Source: an uncultured Oscillospiraceae bacterium
GTDB taxonomy: Bacteria > Bacillota > Clostridia > Oscillospirales > Oscillospiraceae
Direction: 5' to 3'
Assembly (NCBI GenBank): GCA_947631395.1
Contig: CANRLF010000006.1
Location: forward strand, 1-64,000
Length of the DNA: 64,000 nt
Part shown: piece after piece, positions 7,906 through 17,000 of the stretch
Position numbering within the stretch: position 1 is the stretch's first letter
Layout of the letters: each line of letters starts with the position of its first letter
The notes under the pieces: model-generated
The model's input: only the letters and a program-made list of their open reading frames with translations
Database searches by the model: none
What the model was told of the DNA's origin: nothing
Made by a program: the position numbers and the translations under genes

Positions 7906-8742
7906 ATGGCGGGAAAAAAGAAACAACCGGGTACGGCCATTTCCGTGTACCCGGCGAAGAAGCAAATATATGATTCTGTTAAAGAGCGGGAGAATAATTA
8001 TATAGGAAGGCGTATCCAGCAGGCGCGGACCTCGCGGGGACTTAGTCTTGCCGCGTTTGCCGAACTGCTTTCCGAATACGGTCTTACTGTCCATCGGCAA
8101 GGCGTGGGGAAATGGGAGCTCGGAGGCTCCGTCCCCAATGCCTATCAACTGATCGCCATCTGCCACGCCCTTGAGATAGAGGACGGGATTGAATACTTTA
8201 CAGGCGCGCCAAAAAAAAGCGACGAGCTCAACGAGGCCGGCATGAAGAAAGTAGCCGAATACCGGAAGGACCTTGTCGCTACCGGGCTTTACAAGCCAAG
8301 AAGAATGCCCGCCAGTGAAGTCCTTTATGTGGAGGTGGATGTCGGCATCCTGGGGGCTTCTGTCGGTACGGAAGATTTCCTCGACGAGGGCGGGTTTGAG
8401 AAGGTATCTTTCCCGGAATCCGCCGTTCCCAGAAACGCGGATTTTGGAATACGGGTCAACGGCAACAGCATGGAGCCGGTCTATCATGACGGGCAAATCG
8501 TATGGGTCCAGCGTTGCGAGACGCTGGAGCCGGGAGAAGTTGGAATATTTGAATATGACGGGAACGGGTATTTAAAGGAGTACGATGAGCGGGAGCCTGA
8601 CGTCGGCTGCGCCGAGGACTTCACCGACAGCAACGGCTCTGTCCATATGCAGCCGGTGCTTGTGTCTTATAACGAGAAATATGCGCCTATCGTCGTATCT
8701 CCCAACGCGCCTTTCCGCATCGCCGGACGTGTTGTTACATGA
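7906..8742 (+). CDS. XRE-S24 (LexA/CI-like) self-cleaving repressor
   Basis: A 278-aa protein. The start at 7906 is fixed by GGAGG at 7894 (an upstream in-frame ATG lacks a site). An XRE helix-turn-helix occupies about 25-90 (IGRRIQQARTSRGLSLAAFAELL..GKWELGGSVPN). A linker follows, then an S24 peptidase domain with catalytic Ser in GNSMEPVYHDGQ and catalytic Lys in NGYLKEYD. These proteins repress a promoter until RecA filaments trigger self-cleavage after DNA damage. The divergent Y-family polymerase gene is the classic target, but here it is broken. XRE and PARG genes follow in the same direction and may be the remaining output. Confidence 0.92.
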   Translation: MAGKKKQPGTAISVYPAKKQIYDSVKERENNYIGRRIQQARTSRGLSLAAFAELLSEYGLTVHRQGVGKWELGGSVPNAYQLIAICHALEIEDGIEYFTGAPKKSDELNEAGMKKVAEYRKDLVATGLYKPRRMPASEVLYVEVDVGILGASVGTEDFLDEGGFEKVSFPESAVPRNADFGIRVNGNSMEPVYHDGQIVWVQRCETLEPGEVGIFEYDGNGYLKEYDEREPDVGCAEDFTDSNGSVHMQPVLVSYNEKYAPIVVSPNAPFRIAGRVVT

Positions 8743-8777
8743 GTCCCGCTCCTTCGCGGCTTTTGAAAGGGGCACCT

Positions 8778-9029
8778 ATGGACACAGTATCACGGGTTTA
8801 CGCATTACTTAATGAGCGCAATATGTCCCTCTACCAGTTGGCGAGACTCAGCGGAGTATCTCACTCCACGATTAAAACAACGGAGAAAAGGGGCGGCCAG
8901 CTCACGGTGGATACTATCGAAAGGCTCTGTGAAGGCCTTGGCATCACCTTATATGATTTTTTCAGGGAGGATGCGGGAAAGAGCGCAACAGCGGTCAGAG
9001 AAACCAATGCTACGATATGTAGGAGATGA
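8778..9029 (+). CDS. Small XRE-family DNA-binding protein
   Basis: An 83-aa protein that is almost entirely a helix-turn-helix (VYALLNERNMSLYQLARLSGVSHSTIKTTEKR, split over residues 6-37) with the usual DTIERLCEGLGITLYDFF end. The ATG at 8778 follows GAAAGGGG. It lies 35 bp after the S24 repressor and 7 bp before the PARG gene, so the three are probably co-transcribed. Proteins this short are generally local repressors, and the adjacent PARG gene is the natural target. Confidence 0.88.
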   Translation: MDTVSRVYALLNERNMSLYQLARLSGVSHSTIKTTEKRGGQLTVDTIERLCEGLGITLYDFFREDAGKSATAVRETNATICRR

Positions 9030-9036
9030 TATAAGG

Positions 9037-9885
9037 ATGGACAGTAATGCTTTGGTGGAGTCGTTCTTGGACACAGTTGAGCTTTCCAAGTCTCACGCGA
9101 TGGCGCGGTTGACGAAGAAGGCGGCCGGAGCGTCGAAGGTGTATTTTGAACATTTTCAAGCGCAAAAACGGCCAAAGCGCCGCAGCGCAAAGATCGTAGT
9201 AGAGGAGAACACAACGTTTTCCGCCGCAAGGAAGTATCTTTCCGGCAAAACGGCAGTACTCAACTTCGCAAACCCCATGACGCCGGGCGGCGGCGTGAGC
9301 GTAGGCGCCATGGCTCAGGAGGAATGCCTGTGCCGTAGTAGCAATCTCTATACGTGCTTAACGGCATCTCCCTTCGCGGATTATTACGGGTATCATCGTT
9401 CGCGGGAGGATTTCACCTTTTCCGACCGGCTGATCTATACGCCGGGAGTCACGGTTTTTAAAACGGACGACAATATTCCGAAGCTGATGCCGAAGAGAAA
9501 ATGGTTTCAGGTGGACGTTATCACCTGTGCGGCTCCATATAACGTAAATCATATGGACCGGGCGGAGTTGAAAACGCTTTTCATGCATCGAACACGGAAT
9601 ATTTTCGAAGCGGCCCTGGACAACGGAGCGGACACGCTGATCCTCGGCGCGTTTGGGTGCGGCGCCTTTAGAAACCCGCCGGACGTGGTTGCCGCCGCGT
9701 TTCACGAGACAATAGAGGAGAACGGCTATGATAATCTATTTGACTATATTGTGTTTGCGATAAAAAATACGGTAGGTGGAGATACGTTTACGCCGTGCCC
9801 TAATATCAGGGCCTTTGAGCTGGCGTTCGATGGACTTTCAAAAGAGGCAAACAAACTGCGCTTCAGCGGCGAGGTCGACTTTTAG
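9037..9885 (+). CDS. Bacterial-type PARG (TIGR02452, macrodomain ADP-ribose hydrolase)
   Basis: A 282-aa protein with the microbial PARG signature GGGVSVGAMAQEE near residue 90, that is GGG, seven residues, then QEE with the catalytic glutamates. The macrodomain-type LNFANP strand lies just before it and GAFGCGAFRNPP forms the ADP-ribose loop near 205-216. This family removes poly- or mono-ADP-ribose, or related nucleotide-linked ADP-ribose, from proteins or nucleic acids. The start at 9037 (weak site AAGG) gives normal family length. As cargo inside a bracketed integration zone, directly behind a small XRE regulator, it may serve in conflict with phage or ADP-ribosylating toxins. That role is inferred. 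Confidence 0.9.
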   Translation: MDSNALVESFLDTVELSKSHAMARLTKKAAGASKVYFEHFQAQKRPKRRSAKIVVEENTTFSAARKYLSGKTAVLNFANPMTPGGGVSVGAMAQEECLCRSSNLYTCLTASPFADYYGYHRSREDFTFSDRLIYTPGVTVFKTDDNIPKLMPKRKWFQVDVITCAAPYNVNHMDRAELKTLFMHRTRNIFEAALDNGADTLILGAFGCGAFRNPPDVVAAAFHETIEENGYDNLFDYIVFAIKNTVGGDTFTPCPNIRAFELAFDGLSKEANKLRFSGEVDF

Positions 9886-9920
9886 CGCATATTCAGCGGA
9901 GACAATCCCTCTTTCCGAGA

Positions 9921-10079
9921 TTAGACGAAGGGGTGACCCGCCTTTGACGCGGCAGGAAGATTTATACATATGGCCTCCCAAAGTTCCTCCGCGCACTCGT
10001 AGGCCGTATGCCGCACCTTGTCCGCAATTTTGCGCTGCTTCTTCTTGGATTCGGGGAATCTGACTTTGATTTGTACCAT
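9921..10079 (-). CDS. 52-aa basic small protein of the direct repeat
   Basis: The ATG at 10079 has GGAGG at 9 bases. The protein begins MVQIKVRFPESKKKQRKIA and continues ..YECAEELWEAICINLP.., with a Lys-rich N-terminus and an amphipathic helix. I do not recognise it. The first 24 codons lie in repeat copy B and the rest in unique sequence, and the other copy (6846) is cut off where the repeat ends. The strong ribosome site kept in both copies suggests it was translated in the parent element. A small excisionase- or regulator-like protein is possible. Confidence 0.45.
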   Translation of the reverse strand: MVQIKVRFPESKKKQRKIADKVRHTAYECAEELWEAICINLPAASKAGHPFV

Positions 10080-10305
10080 TTTGAAAACCTCCTTAATAAA
10101 GCCTGAAATACAAAAAGCCGGCCCTGTTTGGACCGGCTGAATATGTCATATGCACTGTTGAAATTGTTTGAACTGGCGTCATCCGCCTGGGAAATTAGCA
10201 GTTTTTTAAGGGCTCTAAACCTCAAATTAGCTGGAGGCCCCTTTTCGGGCCGAAAAATCCCCCTCTCCTGCTAATTTGATTAGCAGAAAGTAAAATGTTG
10301 GGTTC
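10005..10305 (-). repeat. 301-bp direct repeat, copy B
   Basis: The partner of 6867-7167, lying about 200 bp beyond the 3' end of tRNA-Arg. It keeps the terminator (10138-10112), the integrase-tail reading frame (PNILLSANQ..) and the paired AAATTAGC motifs, but the sequence before it on the minus strand is not integrase. The spacing of 3138 bp between copies defines a bracketed block holding umuC/int relics, the S24 repressor, XRE and PARG. Confidence 0.85.
10112..10138 (-). terminator. Terminator inside repeat copy B
   Basis: The same hairpin and T run as in copy A, placed before the 52-aa ORF. Confidence 0.65.
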
Positions 10306-10510
10306 TCTTGGCAAGGGCGACATACCTTGAACCTGCGCAATCCTCATCTGAGGCGGAGCACTTTTGCTAATTGAAGTGCAAAGCGGCATATAGCTTGGTG
10401 TACGAAAAAAGCCGTGTTTGCACAAAGGACGATTTTCGTCAGGACAAACAAAAAACACCGTTTTTGTGTGCTTTCTGACGAAAACAGTGGCAAAAATCGG
10501 TGTTTTTCGG
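10306..10510. other. Hairpin-rich gap between repeat and tRNA
   Basis: No gene is seen. GCACTT/AAGTGC forms a small hairpin near 10352-10373. TTTTCGTCAG (10433-10442) pairs with CTGACGAAAA (10475-10484), and AACACCG (10452-10458) pairs with CGGTGTT (10498-10504) around it. Read on the minus strand, the last structure ends in a T run and could terminate the tRNA transcript. Confidence 0.5.
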
Positions 10511-10587
10511 TGGCACCCTTGACGCGATTCGAACGCGTGGCCTTTCGCTTAGGAGGCGAACGCTCTATCCTGCTGAGCTACAAGGGC
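10511..10587 (-). tRNA. tRNA-Arg (anticodon CCT)
   Basis: A full cloverleaf of 77 nt including encoded CCA. The acceptor GCCCTTG pairs with CAAGGGT (one G-T), followed by discriminator G and CCA. The anticodon arm is TTCGC-CTCCTAA-GCGAA, giving anticodon CCT, which reads AGG. The T arm contains GTTCGAATC. It stands at the border of the scarred integration zone, the usual role of tRNA genes as attachment sites. Confidence 0.95.
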
Positions 10588-10606
10588 ATATTGACTTAAG
10601 TTGAAC

Positions 10607-10625
10607 AGCGGACTGTCCGCTTTTG
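10607..10625 (+). terminator. Perfect 7-bp hairpin with T run
   Basis: AGCGGAC T GTCCGCT followed by TTT lies between the intact tRNA and the tRNA fragment. Its function is uncertain. Confidence 0.35.
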
Positions 10626-10650
10626 AGGGAAAAGGCGATTGATGGTTCGT

Positions 10651-10693
10651 GTGCTTAGGAGGCGGACGCTCTATCCTGCCGAGCTACGAGGGC
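10651..10693 (-). pseudogene. 5' half of a second tRNA-Arg(CCT)-like gene
   Basis: About 43 nt match the 5' half of the tRNA at 10587-10511 (acceptor strand, D arm, anticodon loop CTCCTAA) with four or five changes. Some changes keep pairing, such as GTCCGC in the anticodon stem. After the anticodon loop the match ends, and no T arm or 3' acceptor strand follows. It lies 106 bp upstream of the intact gene on the same strand. It looks like a truncated tandem tRNA or a scar of integration or deletion. Confidence 0.75.
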
Positions 10694-10765
10694 GTGTACA
10701 TGGTATTTTATACGGATTTGGGCCGGTTGTCAAGGTGAAAAAGCTTATTTTGAATATGCGGCTTG

Positions 10766-10794
10766 TTGAAAATGTGGGATGGAGGTAGTATAAT
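10766..10794 (+). promoter_or_regulatory. Promoter of the metallophosphoesterase gene
   Basis: TTGAAA (10766-10771), a 17-bp spacer and TATAAT (10789-10794), 31 bp before the TTG start. Confidence 0.85.
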
Positions 10795-10825
10795 CCGGTA
10801 TAGTATGCCAAAGGAGGTCGGAGAT

Positions 10826-11905
10826 TTGGGCTTTGCGATATTTTCCGGGGTGTTGGCGCTGATAGCCGCGGGGCTGGGATATTATCTGGTCACCAGATTT
10901 CATAAATTCCCCGTCATAAAAAATATGAAGAATCGGTGGCTGTCCTGGCTCCTGGCGGTCATGCCCGTTGCGGCCATCGGGTGCTTCGCCCTGATAAACG
11001 TCACGACCATGGCGGTGGTACTGCTACATTACGCCCTGTTCTGGGCCGTGAGCGACCTCATCGGGGCGGCCGTTAGCCGGGGCCGGAGCTCTGGGCGGTA
11101 CCGGGCGGGGATCGTCGCCGTGTGCTTCACCACGGTATATCTGGCCGTGGGCTGGTACTGCGGCCACCACGTATTCAGGACGGGCTACGAGCTCTCCACC
11201 GGGAAGGACCTTCCGGCCCTGAGGATAGTCCAGATAGCCGATACTCACTTCGGCATCACCCAGGACGGGGACAGCTTTGAAAAGCTCTGCCGCCGCATCG
11301 AGGCGGAAAAGCCCGACATCCTGGTGGTCACCGGGGATTTTGTGGACGACGACACCTCTCGGGAGGACATGGTCAGCGTCTGCCGGTCCCTGGGCGGGGT
11401 AAAGACAACTTACGGGGTGTACTTCGCCTACGGCAACCACGACAACGGATATTTCGGCTACCGGGATTTCACCGCCCGGGAGCTCAGCGACGAGCTTGAG
11501 AAAAACGGCGTCACCCTTTTGCGGGACGAAAGCGTCCTCGTGGACGGGCGGTTTTACGTGACCGGGAGACTCGACAGGTCCATGGCCGGCAGGCGCGAGG
11601 CCCGGGAGCTCACATCCGAGCTCGACACGTCGAAATACATCATAATGCTGGACTACCAGCCCAATGACTACGAGGCCGAGGCGGGCTCCGGGGCCGATCT
11701 GGTCCTATCCGGTCACACCCACGGGGGTCACATCTTCCCCGCGGGGCTCATTGGCCTTGCCATCGGCGCAAACGACCGGGTCTACGGTACTGAGCACCGC
11801 GGCGGCACCGATTTCATTGTGACCTCCGGGGTTTCCGGCTGGGCAATCCCCTTCAAGACCGGGACCTTCTCGGAATACGTGGTCATCGACGTGAAGGGCC
11901 GGTAA
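10826..11905 (+). CDS. Membrane metallophosphoesterase (YkuE/YaeI-like)
   Basis: I choose the TTG at 10826, since AAAGGAGG lies 8 bases upstream and the in-frame ATG before it would overlap the promoter. The 359-aa protein has three to four membrane helices in the first 125 residues and then a calcineurin-type phosphoesterase domain. The metal motifs are DTHFG, GDFVDD, YGNHD and GHTHGG, all intact. Relatives (YaeI/YkuE) act on phospholipid or related phosphate esters at the membrane, and the precise substrate is not known here. It is a single-gene unit with its own promoter, ending 8 bp before the convergent DUF3842 gene. Confidence 0.92.
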   Translation: MGFAIFSGVLALIAAGLGYYLVTRFHKFPVIKNMKNRWLSWLLAVMPVAAIGCFALINVTTMAVVLLHYALFWAVSDLIGAAVSRGRSSGRYRAGIVAVCFTTVYLAVGWYCGHHVFRTGYELSTGKDLPALRIVQIADTHFGITQDGDSFEKLCRRIEAEKPDILVVTGDFVDDDTSREDMVSVCRSLGGVKTTYGVYFAYGNHDNGYFGYRDFTARELSDELEKNGVTLLRDESVLVDGRFYVTGRLDRSMAGRREARELTSELDTSKYIIMLDYQPNDYEAEAGSGADLVLSGHTHGGHIFPAGLIGLAIGANDRVYGTEHRGGTDFIVTSGVSGWAIPFKTGTFSEYVVIDVKGR

Positions 11906-11913
11906 GTCTGAGC

Positions 11914-12312
11914 TTACGCCTTCAGCTCCTCGACGGCGAGCTTTATGAGCGCCGACGGGGAATAGTCGCCCACGCCGACGATCACGTTGTCGCAGTGGCT
12001 GAAGGGTATGAGTATGCGCTTCGCCGGGCTTCCGCTCACCGCGGCGGCCATTTTGGGAGTTATCTCGCCGAGCATGGAGTCGGCGATCACCGCCCCGACC
12101 GGGGCCACGATCACGTCCGCGCGGCGGCAGGCGACGGCGACGGCGTTCTCGCCGGTGGCGGCCTGGTGGGCGCCGGCCCTCAGCATGGCGGCGGTGGCCG
12201 CTGTGTTCGTCCCCACGGCCAGGACCGTGGCGTCCGGGAGCTCCTGGCGAATGGACGCCACCAGCTGGCGGCCGATCCCGCCGCCCTGGGCGTCGATAAC
12301 CAATACAGTCAT
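11914..12312 (-). CDS. DUF3842 family protein
   Basis: A 132-aa protein. The nucleotide-binding-like start (VLVIDAQGGGIGRQLV), TNTAATAAMLRAGAH, a central GAVIADSMLGEITP and the C-terminal IPFSHCDNVIVGVGD are characteristic of this family, found in anaerobic Firmicutes. The fold looks Rossmann-like and it is predicted soluble. The function is unknown. The gene is single, convergent with the phosphoesterase and divergent from the MATE gene. Confidence 0.85.
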   Translation of the reverse strand: MTVLVIDAQGGGIGRQLVASIRQELPDATVLAVGTNTAATAAMLRAGAHQAATGENAVAVACRRADVIVAPVGAVIADSMLGEITPKMAAAVSGSPAKRILIPFSHCDNVIVGVGDYSPSALIKLAVEELKA

Positions 12313-12528
12313 TTTCCGTTACCTCCGAAAGTGAGATCACACTATATAATACACCGCTCCCGCGCTATCTTGCAAGAACCGTAGCGGAAAACATTGAAAA
12401 AAATGAGGCTTTTTCGGGGAAAAAGCCTTTTTTCAGCCGTTTTCGCCATTGCCTGCCGTGTAGGTGGAGAGTATAATCTGAAATTGCACCGAACACGATT
12501 TGAATTTATCACATGGGAAGTCTTGCTC

Positions 12529-13920
12529 ATGCGCTCCGGGAAAACAATAGATATGACCGAGGGCCCCATCCTCCGCAAGGTGGTGCTCTTCGCCCTGCCC
12601 ATATGCATAGGGAACGTCCTTCAGCAACTGTATAACACCGTGGACACCATGGTGGTTGGAAACTTCTGCGGCCACGTGGCGCTGGCGGCGGTGAGCACCA
12701 GTGCCCAGCCGGTGGAGCTTTTGCTGTGCATATTCCTGGGCATCGGCACCGGCGTCTCAATATTAGTGGCCCAGAGCGTGGGCCACGGGGACACGGAGTA
12801 CGTCAAAAAATGCGCCGCCACCGCCACGTCCTTTCTCTTTTTGTGCGCCCTGCCACTCACGGCGGCGGGGATGTTCTTAGGGCCGGCGCTTTTGAAGCTC
12901 ATGCGGTGCCCGGCTGACGCCTGGGGCGACGCCGTGACATACGTGCGGATAGTGTTCCTCGGGACTCTCGGCAACATGGGCTACAACATGAATGCCGGCA
13001 TACTCCGCGGTCTGGGGGACAGCAAGGCATCGCTCATATTCCTATTCATCTCCTGCGTCGCGAACGTGGTGCTGGACCTCTTCTTCGTGGCGGTGCTCCA
13101 CATGGACGCGGCGGGGGTGGCCCTGTCCACCACGGTGGCCATGTTCATCTCCTGGTTTTTCAGCGTGGCGTACATAATGAAGAAGTACCCGGACCTTGGA
13201 TTCACCGTCCTTCCGCGCTCCCTTGACCGGGGGATTCTCAAGCGCGTAATCGCCGTGGGACTGCCTCTGGGTCTGAATAACTCCATCTACTCCGTGGGGC
13301 ACATACTGCTCCAGTCGCTTATAAACGCCCAGGGGGACATATTTATGGCCGGGTGCTCCGTGGCCTCAAAGCTCACGGGCATAACTAACGTGGCCATCAG
13401 CTCCTTCTCCTCCGCGGCCACCACCTTCTCCGGTCAAAATCTGGGGGCAGGGAATTATAGCCGAATCCGCCGGGGTGCCCGGGTCATACCGCTTTCCTCC
13501 GGGCTCATCACCGGCGCCGCCGGGGTGCTGATGTTCTTTTTTTGCCCGTATATCCTGCGGCTCTTCAATCGGGAGCCGGAGGTCCTGGAGGTGGCCGTGC
13601 GCTACACCCGCATAGTCATCCCCTTCACCTGGCCCTTCGCCATATTCAACGCCATGATTTCCTTCGTCAACGGCATCGGCGAGGTACGCTTCCCCACGGT
13701 CATAAACATTCTGATGCTCTGGGTGGTACGCATACCCAGCGCCTATCTTATCGCCAGGTACATCGACGGGGCGTACCTCATGGCGGCCTTCCCCATAAGC
13801 TTCACCTTCGGCATGTGCGCCATGTCCGCCTTCTTCCTTACGAAAAAGTGGCGCAATATTGTGTCCCTCGCAAGGCAGGAGGAGTCAGGCTCCGCGCCGG
13901 AGGCACAGCCTGAAGTTTAA
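12529..13920 (+). CDS. MATE-family multidrug/Na+ efflux transporter
   Basis: The 463-aa length and roughly 12 membrane helices in two similar halves fit the MATE/NorM family. Diagnostic stretches include MTEGPILRKVVLFALPICIG at the start, the QQLYNTVDTMVVG motif in the first half and SFSSAATTFSGQNLGAGN in the second. Such proteins export cationic drugs or metabolites using an ion gradient. The ATG at 12529 follows GGGAAG with 10-base spacing. The longer upstream frame (12394) is unlikely, because it would add a non-hydrophobic stretch that the family lacks. A strong bidirectional terminator follows. Confidence 0.93.
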   Translation: MRSGKTIDMTEGPILRKVVLFALPICIGNVLQQLYNTVDTMVVGNFCGHVALAAVSTSAQPVELLLCIFLGIGTGVSILVAQSVGHGDTEYVKKCAATATSFLFLCALPLTAAGMFLGPALLKLMRCPADAWGDAVTYVRIVFLGTLGNMGYNMNAGILRGLGDSKASLIFLFISCVANVVLDLFFVAVLHMDAAGVALSTTVAMFISWFFSVAYIMKKYPDLGFTVLPRSLDRGILKRVIAVGLPLGLNNSIYSVGHILLQSLINAQGDIFMAGCSVASKLTGITNVAISSFSSAATTFSGQNLGAGNYSRIRRGARVIPLSSGLITGAAGVLMFFFCPYILRLFNREPEVLEVAVRYTRIVIPFTWPFAIFNAMISFVNGIGEVRFPTVINILMLWVVRIPSAYLIARYIDGAYLMAAFPISFTFGMCAMSAFFLTKKWRNIVSLARQEESGSAPEAQPEV

Positions 13921-13937
13921 ACGATATAAACGCAAAA

Positions 13938-13983
13938 ATATCCGGAGGACCGGTCAGCTTCGCGGCTGTGGTCCTCCGGATAT
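13938..13983. terminator. Bidirectional terminator between MATE and surface-protein operons
   Basis: A perfect 14-bp stem (13938-13951 with 13970-13983), with AT-rich sequence on both sides, between converging genes. Confidence 0.85.
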
Positions 13984-14007
13984 TACTGTCTATCGGGGAT
14001 CCCCGGG

Positions 14008-17000
14008 TCATTTTTTCTGCCGTTTCTTGAGCTTCACTGCCATGGCGGTCATAACGCCGATGGCGGCTATGCCGGCCACGCCGACGGCGGCCAGCGCCAC
14101 CACGACCCAGTCGACGCCGACGGAGTCGTCCCCGTCAGCCTCCGGCCCGTCAACGTCGAGCTCATCCACCGTGAGCTCCGGCAGTGGCAGTGCCACGGGG
14201 CGGACGGTGTGGAGCTTCAGGAACAGTCTGTACAGTATGACGGCGGCCTGGGCCCTCGTGACAGGCATCTGCGGGTGGAGCATCCCGCCGGGCGTCACCA
14301 GCTCCTCGCGGATGGACAGGGCCGTGTGGAGTTTCGCCCATTCGGCCACATCCCGGCCGTCGGTGAAGGCCACAAGGTACGCGTCCGGGTCCTGAACCGA
14401 CGCGTAGTCCCGCTGGTCCTGAAGGGTCCTGCCGGTCAGGGTCAGCATTTGCTCTATCGTCAGGTCCGTGTCCCCGGCAAACTCGGTATCCGAGACGCCC
14501 TTCACAAGGTCCGCCTCCTGTCCGGAGGCCACGTAGATGTAAAACTGACTGTCCCTCGGGACATCCGTGAAGGTGGACGCGGCGGAGTCATTGAGGGCGA
14601 AGAACATGCCCACCAGAGATTTCGTGAAGTGGTAACGCTTGACCGTGCCGTTGGGGCTGAAGCTCCCGTCCGGGGCGGACATGAAGCCCTTTGACACCAG
14701 GAAGCTTATGGCCTGGCGCGTCTCGGAGTCCAAATTACCGATGTCGTTTATCTCCACGCCGTTGTCCACCACCTCGTAGGTCCCGGAGTAGTAGACGTCA
14801 AAGCTCAGCGTACCGGAGCTTGCGTCATACTGGCCGCCCCAGTTCGTGGAGCCGCCGGTGTAACCGGCCATTACCGTGCTGGTGGCTGAGGCCGCCGGCA
14901 GGCCGACGGTCACAGGAGCTTCCAACCTGTCGATGACCTTGCCGTCGCCGTCAACGAACGTGATGGCGTAGACCTCACCGCTTTTTGATACCTGTATAGT
15001 CATCCCGCCGTGGGCCGACGTCAGCGCGTCAATGTTCGAGCCGTCCAGCTCTATCCAGTGGGACCCGTCCCCGAGCATGAGCTGTACACTGCCGCGGACC
15101 TTTCCGGCGATGTCCGGGTCCACCGTCACCTGGCATGAGCCGTCAGGGTCCGCGTCGCTCCACAGCAGGCGCGAGACGGTGACGAGCTCCTTGTTGAGCG
15201 TCACCCCGGCGTCCCTCAGTATGTCGTTCAGCTCCCCGGTGGTGTCCGCCGCCTCCTCGGTTATTTTCCCGACGACGTCCGCGCTGAGCTTCAGGGTGTT
15301 GTCCCGGCCCTTAACGGTGGCGGAGAACACGGCGGACAGGCCGGTCTCGATGTACTGGGCGAGGGCGGTTTTCGCCGCGTCGTTGGGCCGGAGGCCGTCC
15401 ACGTTTTCGAGCATCTTCCTTACGGATCTTACAAGCGCCCGGCCGCTTTTTACTTTGGCCGCGTCCTCAAAGTCCACCTGGATATTCGGCTCCGACAGGC
15501 CACGGGTCATGTAGCCGTCAAGCTCCTCCTGACTCATAAGCTCGCCGGACTCGAGCACCGTCCAGGACTCCTTGCCGTCCCGTATGACGGCCTTCACGAG
15601 GTGCCCGGTGTAGCTCTCGCCGTCCTTCACTATCACGTAATAGAGCCCCTCGGCCAGCTTGTAGACCGTCTCTGCCTTGCCTCCGGCGGCCTCCACCGCC
15701 TTTGAGTATCCGACGTCCGAGGCGTCGACGGTGAGATATGTGTAGCTTGACGCCGGGTCAAGCTCCGCGTACGCCTCCAAAAGGGCGAGCATCTTATCCG
15801 AGGAGATGCCGATTTGACTAAGGTACGTGGCCGCCGCTCTGTCGTGGGTCGAATCGAACTGCGAATAATTGCCGCCCTCGACGGTGAAGCTGATGCCTTC
15901 GTAATCTTGTTCCCAAGTGCTCCAGTCGAGCTTCATCCGAGGCCATACACCCGCGGAGATCATGCCCTCAGTGAGACTCATCGACTTGTCCTTGAAGCTA
16001 CTGCCCTCGTTATATGGGATACCCAAATATTCAAAATCGGTATCATAGACGCAGGACTGCACCCAGCTCCATTCTGGCTCCTCGCTTATCTCTCCGTCGG
16101 AGACGCGGTAAAAGCAGGCCCAGTCCATAAAGCCCACGTCCGAGCCGTGAAAACTGAAGCCCAACTGGATACCTTCGGGCCAGAATGTGGCGTAACGGAT
16201 ATCCCCGTAATAGCCCTCGTCGCACTCGTCCCACCAGTAGGCCCTCTCACCGTCCCACTGGCAGACGCTGGCGCACAGCCCGTTTCCTGTCCCGTCGCCG
16301 TAGCCGTATTTCCTCTCCCCGGCCACCAGCACCGGCACGCCGTCGCCAAAGTCCGCCAGCGTCACGCGCTCATACGTCTTCCCAGTACTCTTCAGCGCGT
16401 CGGCAAAGGCCCGTGCCTGGTCGGCGGTGAGCTTTGTGCCGTTTTTGTCGCCGAAGTACGGGAGCTCCTCCATGATCGACCGGCGGTCATCACCGACTAT
16501 GTAGCCGGAGGCGGAGCCGGTACAGGCGATGGTCCCCTCGGAGTACTCGCCGCGGCAGAGGTGGAAGCTCATGTACGGATCGCTCTCGCCGTAATATGAG
16601 ATGAGCTGACAATCCCACAAATCGCACCGGTCAAGGATCGCGCCGGGCTCGTAGATATACCAGACCTCATTGACGTGGGGAGCATCGTAAGGGTCAATAT
16701 ACGTGGTCGTGATCCCATACTGGCCCGCCTCGCTTTTCCCGGCAGGGGTCTCCAGGGTAAAGTTGGCCACCCGCATGGACCATACGCCGTTCCTCACCTG
16801 GGTCATGTCCGTGAAGGTGCCGCTGAAGCTATTGCCATAGTGGACCATTCCGGCCATCTCGCTACTATCGTAGTTGCCGGAAAAGCTGCCGTCTGACTTC
16901 ACCGTAAGATCCATGCTCCAATGGCCGCCGTCGTCATACGCGCTGAAGCCGTATGACTCGTAAGGGAGCCTCCCCGCGGCCGACGCCCGGGCGGCGGGCA

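Noticed and set aside
10651..10693. Second functional tRNA
   Set aside because: T arm and 3' acceptor strand are missing.
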